Positions 31,597 through 40,815 are shown, counted from the first letter of the stretch. The stretch is DNA of 64,000 bases from Streptomyces thinghirensis (GCA_021502835.1 JAKFGP010000025.1:62001-126000), one strand, 5' to 3'. The notes: generated by a model not told the origin, from the sequence alone. Numbers and translations: made by a program.

Positions 31597-32412
31597 ATGT
31601 CCCAGCCCGCCAAGTCCTCACGTACACCAGCTACGCCCGACGCGCCGGAGAGCGCGGCCGGCGGCCGAGCCGCCGCCCAGCGGCTCAAAATGCGCCGGGA
31701 GCTGGCGGCAGCCGCGGTGGAGCTGTTCGCGACCAAGGGGTACGAGGCGACCACCGTCGACGAGATCGCGGCCCGCGCCGGGGTCGCCCGCCGGACCTTC
31801 TTCCGGCACTTCCGCTCCAAGGAAGAGGCGATCTTCCCGGACCACGACGACACCCTGGTGCGCGCCGAGGCGGTGCTCAACGCGGCGCCCGCGCACGAGC
31901 ATCCGCTCGACACCGTGTGCCGGGGCATCAAGGAAGTCATGAAGATGTACGCGGCCCGGCCGGAGATCTCGGTCGCCCGCTACAAGCTGACGCGCGAGGT
32001 GCCCACCCTGCGTGAGGCGGAGATCGCGTCGGTGGCCCGCTACGAGCGCCTCTTCACCCGCTACCTGCTCGGCCACTTCGACGAGCACGCGCACGACGAC
32101 GACGCCAACGACGACCCGCTGCTGGCGGAGGTCGCCGCGTCCGCCGTGGTCACCGCACACAACCACGTGCTGCGGCGCTGGCTGCGGGCGGGCGGGCAGG
32201 GGGACGTGGAGACCCAGCTCGACCACGCCTTCGCGATCGTACGGAAGACCTTCGGCACGGGCATCGGCGCCGGGCGCGACACGGCGTCCTCCGCGCGGGC
32301 CGGCGCATCCTCGGCCTCCGTGCAGGGTGAGGTGCTGGTGACGGTCGCGCGTACCGACGCGCCGCTGCACGAGGTCATGCGCACCATCGAGCAGGCGCTC
32401 AAGGAGCGCTGA
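31597..32412 (+). CDS. TetR family transcriptional regulator
   Basis: Intact, 271 aa from ATG 31597 (MSQPAKSSRTPATPDAPES). The helix-turn-helix spans about residues 35-80: ELAAAAVELFATKGYEATTV, DEIAARAGVARRTFFRHFRS, KEEAIFPDHD. The ligand-binding part continues DTVCRGIKEVMKMYAARPEI and YERLFTRYLLGHFDEHAHDD, and an unusually long tail of about 70 residues ends HEVMRTIEQALKER. The acidic, histidine-rich patch DEHAHDDDANDD is notable. It sits between the dehydrogenase and ccr and probably controls one or both. An ATG at 31579 is an alternative start. An imperfect palindrome GCATGATTGCGCGCACATGC (31563-31582) just upstream may be an autoregulatory site. Confidence 0.9.
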   Translation: MSQPAKSSRTPATPDAPESAAGGRAAAQRLKMRRELAAAAVELFATKGYEATTVDEIAARAGVARRTFFRHFRSKEEAIFPDHDDTLVRAEAVLNAAPAHEHPLDTVCRGIKEVMKMYAARPEISVARYKLTREVPTLREAEIASVARYERLFTRYLLGHFDEHAHDDDANDDPLLAEVAASAVVTAHNHVLRRWLRAGGQGDVETQLDHAFAIVRKTFGTGIGAGRDTASSARAGASSASVQGEVLVTVARTDAPLHEVMRTIEQALKER

Positions 32413-32435
32413 CCGACCCTGTCCCGCATGTGACG

Positions 32436-32458
32436 ACGGCCACCCTCCGGGTGGCCGT
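32436..32458 (+). terminator. Rho-independent terminator after tetR
   Basis: ACGGCCACCC-TCC-GGGTGGCCGT, a perfect 10-bp stem with a 3-base loop, followed by TTTTCGC. It begins 24 bp past the tetR stop and separates it from the ccr promoter. Confidence 0.9.
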
Positions 32459-32555
32459 TTTCGCATGTCAATGCCCCTTTAGCGGTCCTCGCGCCCCTCG
32501 TTCGATCGATCATCGCTCATCTGTCGGGTAAAGATTTCATCTGAGAGCAGGTTCT

Positions 32556-32597
32556 GGCACTCAGTGCCTTGCGGGGTGACACGCGGTGTCATACGTT
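32556..32597 (+). promoter_or_regulatory. ccr promoter with two phased palindromes
   Basis: TTGCGG at 32569-32574 and TACGTT at 32592-32597 are 17 bp apart and make a plausible vegetative promoter. The palindrome TGACAC-GCG-GTGTCA (32577-32591) fills the spacer exactly, and a second, GGCACT-C-AGTGCC (32556-32568), lies just upstream. Their centres are 22 bp apart, about two helical turns, so two dimers would bind the same face. The start codon follows after a leader of about 190 nt (32604-32791) in which I see no gene or clear riboswitch. Confidence 0.65.
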
Positions 32598-32791
32598 GAA
32601 GGTGTCCGGGCTGTCCCCGCAAGCGATCGCCTGCGTGCCCGGCGCCTGCGTCACAGGCATCCTCCGCGCCACAAAGCGCCGCCGAACAGCACCACCGCCG
32701 AACCGACGGCACCCCTCACCGACCCTCAGCAGCACCGACGCAACCCTCAAGCGCCCCTCCCTCACGGGCGCTCGACGCCGGAGGCAACACC

Positions 32792-34135
32792 GTGACCATG
32801 AAGGACATCCTGGCCGCGATCCAGGCGACCGACTCCACGCCGGCCGACATCGCCGCCCTGCCGCTCCCCGAGTCGTACCGCGCGATCACCGTGCACAAGG
32901 ACGAGACCGAGATGTTCGCGGGCCTCGAAACCCGCGACAAGGACCCGCGCAAGTCGCTCCACCTGGACGAGGTGCCGCTGCCCGAGCTGGGTCCCGGCGA
33001 GGCCCTGGTCGCCGTCATGGCCTCCTCGGTCAACTACAACTCGGTGTGGACCTCGATCTTCGAGCCCCTGTCGACCTTCGGCTTCCTGGAGCGCTACGGC
33101 AGGGTCAGCGAGCTCACCAAGCGCCACGACCTGCCGTACCACGTCATCGGTTCCGACCTGGCCGGCGTCGTGCTGCGCACCGGCCCGGGCGTCAACGCCT
33201 GGCAGACCGGCGACGAGGTCGTCGCGCACTGCCTCTCCGTCGAGCTGGAGTCGTCCGACGGCCACAACGACACGATGCTCGACCCCGAGCAGCGCATCTG
33301 GGGCTTCGAGACCAACTTCGGCGGCCTGGCGGAGATCGCCCTCGTCAAGTCCAACCAGCTGATGCCCAAGCCGGGCCACCTCAGCTGGGAGGAGGCCACC
33401 GCCCCGGGCCTGGTCAACTCCACCGCGTACCGCCAGCTGGTCTCCCGCAACGGCGCCGGCATGAAGCAGGGTGACAACGTGCTCATCTGGGGCGCGAGCG
33501 GCGGCCTCGGCTCGTACGCCACGCAGTTCGCCCTGGCCGGCGGCGCCAACCCGATCTGTGTCGTCTCCAGCGAGCAGAAGGCGGACATCTGCCGCTCGAT
33601 GGGCGCCGACGCGATCATCGACCCCAACGCCGAGGACTACAGGTTCTGGAAGGACGAGCACACCCAGGACCCGAAGGAGTGGAAGCGCTTCGGCAAGCGC
33701 ATCCGCGAGCTCACCGGCGGCGAGGACATCGACATCGTCTTCGAGCACCCCGGCCGCGAGACCTTCGGCGCGAGCGTCTACGTCACCCGCAAGGGCGGCA
33801 CCATCACCACCTGCGCCTCGACCTCGGGCTACATGCACGAGTACGACAACCGCTACCTGTGGATGTCCCTGAAGCGCATCATCGGCTCCCACTTCGCCAA
33901 CTACCGCGAGGCCTGGGAGGCCAACCGCCTCATCGCCAAGGGCAAGATCCACCCGACCCTCTCCAAGGTGTACTCCCTGGAGGACACCGGCCAGGCCGCC
34001 CACGACGTCCACCGCAACGCCCATCAGGGCAAGGTCGGCGTGCTGTGCCTGGCGCCCGAGGAGGGCCTGGGCGTGCGCGACGAGGAGAAGCGCGCCGAGC
34101 ACGTCGACGCCATCAACCGCTTCCGGAACATCTGA
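32792..34135 (+). CDS. ccr: Crotonyl-CoA carboxylase/reductase
   Basis: Intact, 447 aa. Medium-chain reductase that reductively carboxylates crotonyl-CoA with NADPH and CO2 to (2S)-ethylmalonyl-CoA. The substrate domain has MFAGLETRDKDPRKSLHLDE and AVMASSVNYNSVWTSIFEPL; the CO2-binding region includes NGAGMKQGDNV and the nucleotide-binding Rossmann motif is VLIWGASGGLGSYATQFALA, then PICVVSSEQKADICRSMGAD. DIDIVFEHPGRETFGASVYV and RYLWMSLKRIIGSHFANYRE carry conserved His/Asn/Phe residues of the carboxylating subgroup. GTG 32792 has GGAGG seven bases upstream; ATG 32798 is an alternative. First gene of the pathway operon, 18 bp before ecm. Also a source of ethylmalonyl-CoA for polyketides. Confidence 0.97.
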   Translation: MTMKDILAAIQATDSTPADIAALPLPESYRAITVHKDETEMFAGLETRDKDPRKSLHLDEVPLPELGPGEALVAVMASSVNYNSVWTSIFEPLSTFGFLERYGRVSELTKRHDLPYHVIGSDLAGVVLRTGPGVNAWQTGDEVVAHCLSVELESSDGHNDTMLDPEQRIWGFETNFGGLAEIALVKSNQLMPKPGHLSWEEATAPGLVNSTAYRQLVSRNGAGMKQGDNVLIWGASGGLGSYATQFALAGGANPICVVSSEQKADICRSMGADAIIDPNAEDYRFWKDEHTQDPKEWKRFGKRIRELTGGEDIDIVFEHPGRETFGASVYVTRKGGTITTCASTSGYMHEYDNRYLWMSLKRIIGSHFANYREAWEANRLIAKGKIHPTLSKVYSLEDTGQAAHDVHRNAHQGKVGVLCLAPEEGLGVRDEEKRAEHVDAINRFRNI

Positions 34136-34153
34136 GGACGGCGGAGGCCACAC

Positions 34154-36182
34154 ATGACTGAGCGTCAGAAGGACCGGCCGTGGCTCATGCGCACCTACGC
34201 CGGTCACTCCACGGCCGAGGCGTCCAACGAGCTGTACCGGCGCAACCTCGCCAAGGGCCAGACGGGTCTGTCGGTCGCGTTCGACCTGCCGACCCAGACC
34301 GGCTACGACTCCGACCACATCCTCGCCCGCGGCGAGGTGGGCCGCGTCGGGGTGCCGGTCGCGCACGTCGGTGACATGCGCCGGCTGTTCCAGGACATCC
34401 CCCTGGAACAGATGAACACCTCGATGACCATCAACGCCACGGCCATGTGGCTGCTGGCGCTTCTACCAGGTCGTCGCCGAGGAGCAGGGCGCGGACGTCA
34501 CCAGGCTCCAGGGCACGACCCAGAACGACATCGTCAAGGAGTACCTGTCCCGGGGGACGCACGTCTTCCCGCCGGGGCCGTCCCTCCGCCTGACGACGGA
34601 CATGATCGCGTACACGGTCTCCCACCTCCCGAAGTGGAACCCGATCAACATCTGCAGCTACCACCTGCAGGAGGCGGGCGCCACGCCGGTGCAGGAGATC
34701 GCGTACGCGATGTCCACCGCGATCGCCGTGCTGGACGCGGTGCGCGACTCCGGCCAGGTGCCGCAGGAGCGGATGGGCGACGTGGTCGGCCGCATCTCCT
34801 TCTTCGTGAACGCGGGCGTCCGTTTCGTCGAGGAGATGTGCAAGATGCGCGCCTTCGGCCGCATCTGGGACCGCGTCACCCGCGAGCGGTACGGCATCGA
34901 GGACCCCAAGCACCGCCGCTTCCGCTACGGCGTCCAGGTCAACTCCCTGGGACTGACCGAGGCCCAGCCGGAGAACAACGTCCAGCGGATCGTGCTGGAG
35001 ATGCTGGCCGTCACCCTCTCCAAGGACGCAGCGCGCGTGCCGTGCAGCTGCCGGCCTGGAACGAGGCGCTGGGCCTGCCCCGGCCCTGGGACCAGCAGTG
35101 GTCGCTGCGCATCCAGCAGGTGCTGGCGTACGAGAGCGACCTGCTGGAGTACGGCGACCTCTTCGAGGGTTCGAAGGTGGTCGAGGCGAAGGTCGACGAG
35201 CTGGTCGAGGCGTCGCTCGCCGAGATCGAGCGCATCCAGGAGATGGGCGGCGCGATGGCGGCCGTCGAGTCCGGCTACCTCAAGTCGCAGCTGGTCGCCT
35301 CGCACGCCGAGCGCCGGGCCCGGATCGAGTCGGGCCAGGAGAAGATCGTCGGCGTCAACGCCTTCGAGGGCACCGAGCCGAACCCGCTGACCGCCGACCT
35401 GGACACCGCGATCCAGACGGTCGACCCGGCGGTGGAGGCCCGCGTCATCGCCTCGCTCCAGAACTGGCGCGACACCCGCTACCAGCCGCCCTTCAACCAC
35501 CCGCGCCCCTGCAAGGCGCTGGAGAGGCTGAAGGAGGCCGCCAAGGGCACCGACAACCTCATGGAGGCCACCCTGGAGTGCGCCCGCGCCGGCGTCACGA
35601 CCGGGGAGTGGGCCGGGGCGCTGCGCGAGGTGTTCGGTGAGTTCCGGGCGCCGACCGGTGTCTCGTCGGCCCCCGTCGCGATCCCCCGCCGAGGAGGGCT
35701 CGGCACTGTCCCAGGTGCGCCGCAAGGTGGACCTGACCGCCAAGGACCTCGGCGTCGGCAAGCTGCGCTTCCTGGTCGGCAAGCCCGGTCTGGACGGCCA
35801 CTCCAACGGCGCCGAGCAGATCGCGGTGCGCGCCCGCGACGCCGGCTTCGAGGTGGTCTACCAGGGCATCCGGCTCACCCCGGAGCAGATCGTGGACGCC
35901 GCCCTGGCCGAGGACGTGCACGCGGTGGGCCTGTCCATCCTCTCCGGCTCGCACGCCCAGCTGGTGCCGGACGTACTGGAACGGCTACATGTGGCCGGTG
36001 CCACAGATATTCCGGTGATCGCCGGTGGCATCATCCCGAACGGAGACGCCGAAGCGCTGCGGGCCGCCGGAGTGGCCGCGGTCTTCACACCGAAGGACTT
36101 CGACATCACCGGGATCATCGGCCGCATCGTCGACGAGATCCGCAAAGCGAACAAGCTCGACCCCCTGGAGGTCCCCGCATGA
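34154..36182 (+). CDS. ecm: (2R)-Ethylmalonyl-CoA mutase, B12-dependent
   Basis: About 675 aa, MeaA-type single-chain mutase converting ethylmalonyl-CoA to methylsuccinyl-CoA. The substrate barrel has LMRTYAGHSTAEASNELYRR, TGLSVAFDLPTQTGYDSDHI, MNTSMTINATAMWLLAL, QGTTQNDIVKEYLSRGTHVF, NPINICSYHLQEAGATPVQE and FGVQVNSLGLTEAQPENNVQ-like sequence. The C-terminal cobalamin domain has the base-off motif in GKPGLDGHSNGAEQIAVRAR (DxHxxG), then GLSILSGSHAQLVPDVLERL and IPVIAGGIIPNGDAEALRAA. Frameshifts near 34458, 35030 and 35685-35700; all parts are otherwise conserved. ATG 34154 has GGAGG upstream. ATGA overlap (36179-36182) with the lyase gene. Confidence 0.93.
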
Positions 36183-37154
36183 CCAGCCCCGCTCCCCAGG
36201 TCAACCGCCTGCGCCCCCCCGGCGTTCCTGCCTGGCGGTGCCCGGCTCGAACCCGCGCTTCCTGGAGAAGGCCCAGGGCCTCCCGGCCGACCAGGTCTTC
36301 CTCGACCTGGAGGACGCGTGCGCGCCGCTCGCCAAGCCGGAGGCGCGGCACACCATCGTCAAGTTCCTCAACGAGGGCGACTGGACCGGCAAGACCCGTG
36401 TGGTGCGCGTCAACGACTGGACGACCGAGTGGACGTACCGCGACGTCGTGACCGTCGTCGAGGGCGCCGGCCCGAACCTGGACTGCATCATGCTGCCGAA
36501 GGTCCAGGACGCCCAGCAGGTGGTGGCCCTCGACCTCCTCCTCACCCAGATCAGAAGACGATGGGCTTCGAGGTCGGCCGCATCGGCATCGAGGCGCAGA
36601 TCGAGAACGCGCAGGGCCTGAACAACGTCAACGAGATCGCACAGGCCTCCCCGCGCGTCGAGACCATCATCTTCGGCCCGGCCGACTTCATGGCGTCCAT
36701 CAACATGAAGTCGCTGGTCGTGGGCGAGCAGCCGCCCGGTTACCCGGCGGACGCCTACCACTACATCCTGATGAAGATCCTGATGGCCGCCCGTGCCAAC
36801 AACCTCCAGGCGATCGACGGCCCCTACCTCCAGATCCGCAACGTCGACGGCTACCGGGAGGTCGCGCAGCGCGCCGCCGCGCTCGGCTTCGACGGCAAGT
36901 GGGTGCTGCACCCGGGGCAGGTCGAGGCGTCGAACGAGATCTTCTCGCCGTCCCAGGAGGACTACGACCACGCCGAGCTGATCCTGGACGCGTACGAGTA
37001 CTGCACGTCCGAGGCGGGCGGCAAGAAGGGCTCCGCGATGCTCGGCGACGAGATGATCGACGAGGCCAGCCGCAAGATGGCCCTGGTCGTCGCGGGCAAG
37101 GGACGCGCCGCCGGTATGCGGCGCACCAGCAAGTTCGAGATCCCGGAGGCGTGA
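36179..37154 (+). CDS. mcl: L-malyl-CoA / beta-methylmalyl-CoA lyase (CitE-like, HpcH/HpaI family)
   Basis: About 320 aa TIM-barrel lyase that splits beta-methylmalyl-CoA to glyoxylate and propionyl-CoA. After the start MTSPAPQVNRLR and a frameshift near 36220 come CLAVPGSNPRFLEKAQGLPA, DQVFLDLEDACAPLAKPEAR with the Mg-binding acid, VRVNDWTTEWTYRDVVTVVE, LDCIMLPKVQDAQQVVALDL; after a second frameshift near 36557, IEAQIENAQGLNNVNEIAQA, ETIIFGPADFMASINMKSLV and GKWVLHPGQVEASNEIFSPS. The glutamate and aspartate metal ligands (EAQIENA, GPADF) are present. Start ATG overlaps the ecm stop. Followed by the MaoC gene after 5 bp. Confidence 0.93.
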
Positions 37155-37159
37155 CGGCC

Positions 37160-37672
37160 ATGCAGTTCGGACGCACCTACGAGGAGTTCGAGGTCGGGGC
37201 GACGTACAAGCACTGGCCGGGCAAGACGGTCACGGAGTACGACGACCACCTGTTCTGCCTCCTCACCATGAACCACCACCCGCTCCACATGGACACCAAC
37301 TACGCCGAGAAGACGACGGACTTCGGCAAGAACGTGGTGGTGGGCAACTACATCTACTCGCTCCTGCTCGGCATGTCCGTCCCGGACGTCTCCGGCAAGG
37401 CGATCGCCAACCTGGAGATCGAGTCGCTCAAGCACGTGGCGCCGACCTTCCACGGCGACACGATCTACGGCCAGACGACCGTGCTCGACAAGTGGCCGTC
37501 CAAGTCGAAGAGCGACCGCGGCATCGTCCACGTGGAGACCAAGGGCTACAAGCAGGACGGCACGCTGGTCTGCGTCTTCCGCCGCAAGGTGATGGTGCCC
37601 ACCGAGACGTACATCAAGGAGCGCGGCGGCGAGCAGCCGGGCCGCCCCGAGCTGAAGGAACAGGGGAAGTAG
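37160..37672 (+). CDS. MaoC-family dehydratase, probable mesaconyl-CoA hydratase
   Basis: Intact, 170 aa hot-dog fold protein starting MQFGRTYEEFEVGATYKHWP. The hydratase motif is seen in TVTEYDDHLFCLLTMNHHPL and HMDTNYAEKTTDFGKNVVVG (conserved D/H of the R-hydratase site), then SLLLGMSVPDVSGKAIANLE and VAPTFHGDTIYGQTTVLDKW. In the ethylmalonyl-CoA pathway mesaconyl-CoA is hydrated to beta-methylmalyl-CoA, and this is the only candidate here. The best known enzyme, from Rhodobacter, has about 340 aa with two hot-dog domains, so this is half size and may act as a homodimer. ATG 37160 is preferred; GTG 37151 overlaps the lyase stop and is a possible alternative. Confidence 0.85.
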   Translation: MQFGRTYEEFEVGATYKHWPGKTVTEYDDHLFCLLTMNHHPLHMDTNYAEKTTDFGKNVVVGNYIYSLLLGMSVPDVSGKAIANLEIESLKHVAPTFHGDTIYGQTTVLDKWPSKSKSDRGIVHVETKGYKQDGTLVCVFRRKVMVPTETYIKERGGEQPGRPELKEQGK

Positions 37673-38877
37673 ATGAGCCGCCTCGCCCAGACCCACGGCC
37701 TCACGGACATCCAGCGGGAGATCCTCTCCACCGTCCGGGACTTCGTGGACAAGGAGATCATCCCGGTCGCGACGGAGCTGGAGCACCGGGACGAGTACCC
37801 GCAGGACATCGTCGACGGGCTGAAGGAACTGGGCCTGTTCGGCCTGATGATCCCGGAGGAGTACGGGGGCCTGGGCGAGTCGCTCCTCACCTACGCGCTC
37901 TGCGTGGAGGAGATCGCCCGCGGCTGGATGTCGGTGTCCGGCATCATCAACACGCACTTCATCGTGGCGTACATGCTCAAGCAGCACGGCACGCAGGAGC
38001 AGAGGGACCACTTCCTGCCCCGCATGGCCGCGGGGGACATCCGGGGCGCCTTCTCGATGTCGGAGCCGGCGCTGGGCTCGGACGTCTCGGCGATCACGTC
38101 GAAGGCGGTGAAGGACGGCGACGAGTACGTCCTGAACGGCCAGAAGATGTGGCTGACGAACGGCGGTACGTCCTCGCTGGTGGCCGTTCTGGTGAAGAGT
38201 GACGAGGGTCACCCGGACGGCACGGCGCCGCACAAGTCGATGACGACCTTCCTGGTGGAGAAGGAGCCCGGTTTCGGCGAGGTCCGCCCCGGCCTCACCA
38301 TCCCCGGCAAGATCGACAAGATGGGCTACAAGGGCGTCGACACCACCGAGCTCATCATGGACGGCCTGCGCATTCCGGCCGATCGGGTGCTCGGCGGCGT
38401 CACCGGCCGAGGTTTTTACCAAATGATGGACGGCGTCGAGGTCGGCCGCGTCAACGTCGCGGCCCGTGGCTGCGGTGTCGCCCAGCGTGCCTTCGAGCTG
38501 GGTGTCCAGTACGCCCAGCAGCGTCACACTTTCGGCAAGCAGATCGCCCAGCACCAGGCCATTCAGTTCAAGCTCGCGGAGATGGCTACCAAGGTGGAGG
38601 CGGCGCATGCGATGATGGTGAACGCTGCACGCAAAAGGACTCGGGCGAACGAAACGACCTGGAAGCGGGGATGGCCAAGTACCTCGCCTCCGAGTACTGC
38701 AAAGAGGTCGTGGAGGACGCCTTCCGGATCCACGGCGGTTACGGCTTCTCCAAGGAGTACGAGATCGAGCGCCTCTACCGAGAGGCCCCGATGCTCCTGA
38801 TCGGTGAAGGCACCGCCGAGATCCAGAAAATGATCATCGGCCGCCGACTGCTCGAAGAGTATCGATTCCAGGGTTAG
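37673..38877 (+). CDS. mcd: (2S)-Methylsuccinyl-CoA dehydrogenase (acyl-CoA dehydrogenase family)
   Basis: About 400 aa FAD enzyme oxidising methylsuccinyl-CoA to mesaconyl-CoA. N-terminal helices MSRLAQTHGLTDIQREILST, LGLFGLMIPEEYGGLGESLL, then FSMSEPALGSDVSAITSKAV (FAD/substrate loop), YVLNGQKMWLTNGGTSSLVA, KMGYKGVDTTELIMDGLRIP, QQRHTFGKQIAQHQAIQFKL, and after a frameshift near 38637 AGMAKYLASEYCKEVVEDAF and RIHGGYGFSKEYEIERLYRE with the conserved GGYGF and the catalytic-acid region LIGEGTAEIQKMIIGRRLL. ATG follows the MaoC stop TAG immediately, with AGGGGAA overlapping the previous gene's end. It closes the pathway operon. The identification as methylsuccinyl- rather than a generic acyl-CoA dehydrogenase rests on context. 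Confidence 0.88.
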
Positions 38878-38887
38878 ATGTCCGGAT

Positions 38888-38924
38888 ACGGGGTGTTTTC
38901 TTGGAGAAGAAGGTCACACCCCGT
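38888..38924. terminator. Long hairpin after the ethylmalonyl-CoA operon
   Basis: ACGGGGTGT (38888-38896) and ACACCCCGT (38916-38924) pair perfectly, and the interval contains a nested TTCTT-GGAG-AAGAA stem. It begins 10 bp past the dehydrogenase stop. Probably ends the operon before psd; the rest of the 38925-39047 gap shows nothing clear. Confidence 0.65.
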
Positions 38925-39047
38925 GGGCAGTGTTCGGCCGCCGACTCGGCTTCCTGGCTTACCCAGTTGCGGCGGGGAGCCGCTACGATCGCCGGAAAGC
39001 CGCCGTCCCCCGTCAGTGTGCGGCATCATCCGCTACGAAGGTCATCC

Positions 39048-39695
39048 ATGCCCCACAGCCAAACCTCTGCATCTCGCGACAGCCTGGCCGGCGTACGCCT
39101 CGCGCGCGGAGCATCGCCGTGGCTTCTGCCGACCGTCGCCACCGCAGCCGTCAGCCTCCTCCGTGCCCGCCGCTCCGGCGCCGCCAAGGCCGTCGCCGTC
39201 CCCCGCCACCGCGCTCGCGGCGGGGATGCTGTGGTTCTTCCGCGACCCCGAGCGCGAGATCACCCAGGGCCGGGTCATCTCGCCCGCCGACGGTGTGGTG
39301 CAGAGCATCATGCCGTGGAAGGACGGCCGCACCCGCGTCGCGATCTTCATGAGCCCGCTCAACGTCCACGTCAACCGTGCGCCCCTGTCGGGCACGGTGA
39401 CGTCCGTCAGCACATCCCCGGTGGCTTCGTTCCCGCCTTCAACAAGGAGAGCGAGAACAACGAGCGGGTGGTGTGGCACTTCGACACCGAGCTCGGCGAC
39501 ATCGAGATGATCCAGATCGCCGGCGCGGTGGCCCGCCACATCGTGCCCTACGTGCCGCAGGGCACGAAGGTCGAGCAGGGCGAGAGGGTCGGGCTGATCC
39601 GCTTCGGCTCGCGCGTCGACCTCTACCTGCCGGAGGGCGTCGAGGTGGATGTCGAGGGTGGGTCAGAAGACGGTGGCTGGGGTGACTCGCATTGA
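39048..39695 (+). CDS. psd: Phosphatidylserine decarboxylase (short, archaeal/actinobacterial type)
   Basis: About 217 aa proenzyme. ATG 39048 gives [20 protein letters not shown] and a hydrophobic N-terminal segment ([16 protein letters not shown]). After a frameshift near 39205 the core reads [60 protein letters not shown] (conserved His), and after another near 39412 [20 protein letters not shown] and [17 protein letters not shown], where the GS serine becomes the pyruvoyl group. The C-terminus is acidic. It makes phosphatidylethanolamine from phosphatidylserine. Its TGA overlaps the TTG of pssA (TTGA 39692-39695). Confidence 0.93.
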   Translation: MPHSQTSASRDSLAGVRLARGASPWLLPTVATAAVSLLRARRSGAAKAVAVPRHRARGGDAVVLPRPRARDHPGPGHLARRRCGAEHHAVEGRPHPRRDLHEPAQRPRQPCAPVGHGDVRQHIPGGFVPAFNKESENNERVVWHFDTELGDIEMIQIAGAVARHIVPYVPQGTKVEQGERVGLIRFGSRVDLYLPEGVEVDVEGGSEDGGWGDSH

Positions 39696-40544
39696 CCGTG
39701 ATTGATCCACAGACCCAGGCCGGGTGGGTGCCCGAGGCCGACGAGGTGGACGACGAGGAGGAGATGCCCCTCTCGCTCCGCCTGTCGATAGCGGACACGC
39801 TCACGCTCGGCAACGCCACGTGCGGCTTCATGGCGGTGTACTTCACCACCACCGGCATCCTGATCCCGCACCTCATGGGCAGCGACGAGTCGGGCATGGC
39901 CCGGCACAGCGCGGCCACGCGGTCATCCTGATGCTGTGCGCGGCGATCTTCGATCTGTGCGACGGCCTGGTCGCGCGCAAGCTGCGCAGCTCGCCGATGG
40001 GCGCGGAGCTGGACAACCTCTCCGACCTGATCAGCTTCGGGCTGGCGCCGGCGTACTTCGTCCTCGTCTACGGCATGGTCGCGGACGACGCCTACCAGCG
40101 GTGGCGGCGGTGGGGGCGATCGTGGTGCTGCTGGCGGTGGTGCTGCGGCTTGCCCGGTTCTCCTGCGTCACCGTCAAGGACGGCACCTTCCAGGGCATGC
40201 CGTCGCCGTTCGGGGCGCTGACGGTGGTGTCGATCGTGCTGCTGGAGCTGCCCTTCGTGGCGACGCTGCTGGCCATCCTCGGCACGGCATGGCTGATGGT
40301 GAGCCGGGTCGAGTACCCGAAGCGCGGGGACGCCTCGCGGTGGCGATGCTTTCGTGGATCGTCCTGTCGATGGGCCTGCTGGCCGGCTGGGCCTTCGACG
40401 CGCCGAGCGGACAGCTGCTGTTGCAGACGGGGTGTGCGCTGCAGCTGGTGATGGGCGCGGTGATTCCGCTGTTCGCCACGGCCCGCAGGGTGAACAACTT
40501 CAGGGGACAACCGGCGGGAGGCGCGGGCGGCGCAGTTGCCGTAG
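39692..40544 (+). CDS. pssA: CDP-diacylglycerol-serine O-phosphatidyltransferase
   Basis: About 285 aa membrane enzyme. TTG 39692, coupled to the psd stop, gives [19 protein letters not shown] with an acidic N-terminal extension, then SIADTLTLGNATCGFMAVYF. The CDP-alcohol phosphotransferase motif is DLCDGLVARKLRSSPMGAEL followed by DNLSD, matching D-xx-DG-xx-AR-x8-G-xxx-D-xxx-D. Further helices: VVLLAVVLRLARFSCVTVKD, GALTVVSIVLLELPFVATLL, LSWIVLSMGLLAGWAFD. Frameshifts near 39920, 40105, 40330 and 40505; the last is needed to reach TAG at 40542-40544. With psd it forms the two-step route to phosphatidylethanolamine. Confidence 0.92.
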
Positions 40545-40559
40545 CCGCTCCGCTGAGTG

Positions 40560-40590
40560 GGGCCCCGGACCCGGGTTGGGTCCGGGGCCC
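40560..40590 (+). terminator. Strong terminator after pssA
   Basis: GGGCCCCGGACCC (40560-40572), loop GGGTT, GGGTCCGGGGCCC (40578-40590), then TTCTATTTG. A perfect 13-bp stem followed by a T-rich stretch, 15 bp past the pssA stop. Confidence 0.92.
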
Positions 40591-40709
40591 TTCTATTTGT
40601 ACGCGCCCGGCGCTGGTGCGGAGCCTTGCTGGGGATCCGCCCCCAGCCCCCGGCCTATGCCCACCACCGCCCGACCTCGGTCGGGACAAAGGCGGCCACA
40701 CCAGGTCGC

Positions 40710-40780
40710 TCAGCCCGTCCGGCGTTCGAGGACGAGGCCCGTTCAGGGCCGAAGCGGGGGTCCGGGGGCGGCAGCCCCCG
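40710..40780. repeat. Dispersed Streptomyces-type intergenic repeat
   Basis: CAGCCCGTCCGGCGTTCGAG followed by GACGAGGCCCG, then GGCCC-GTTCA-GGGCC and CGGGGGC-GGCA-GCCCCCG hairpins. This wording (CCGTCCGGCGTT-GAGGACGAG then GGGGGTCCGGGGGCGGCAG) recurs between genes throughout Streptomyces genomes as I recall. It lies 36 bp beyond the end of the minus-strand glycerate kinase gene, so it may act as its terminator. Confidence 0.7.
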
Positions 40781-40815
40781 CGTACAGGAGGTAGGGGGCG
40801 GCGGGGGCGAAACCC

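Noticed and set aside
32762..34366. 534-aa minus-strand frame opposite ccr
   Set aside because: Antisense shadow; ccr is intact and highly conserved on the plus strand.
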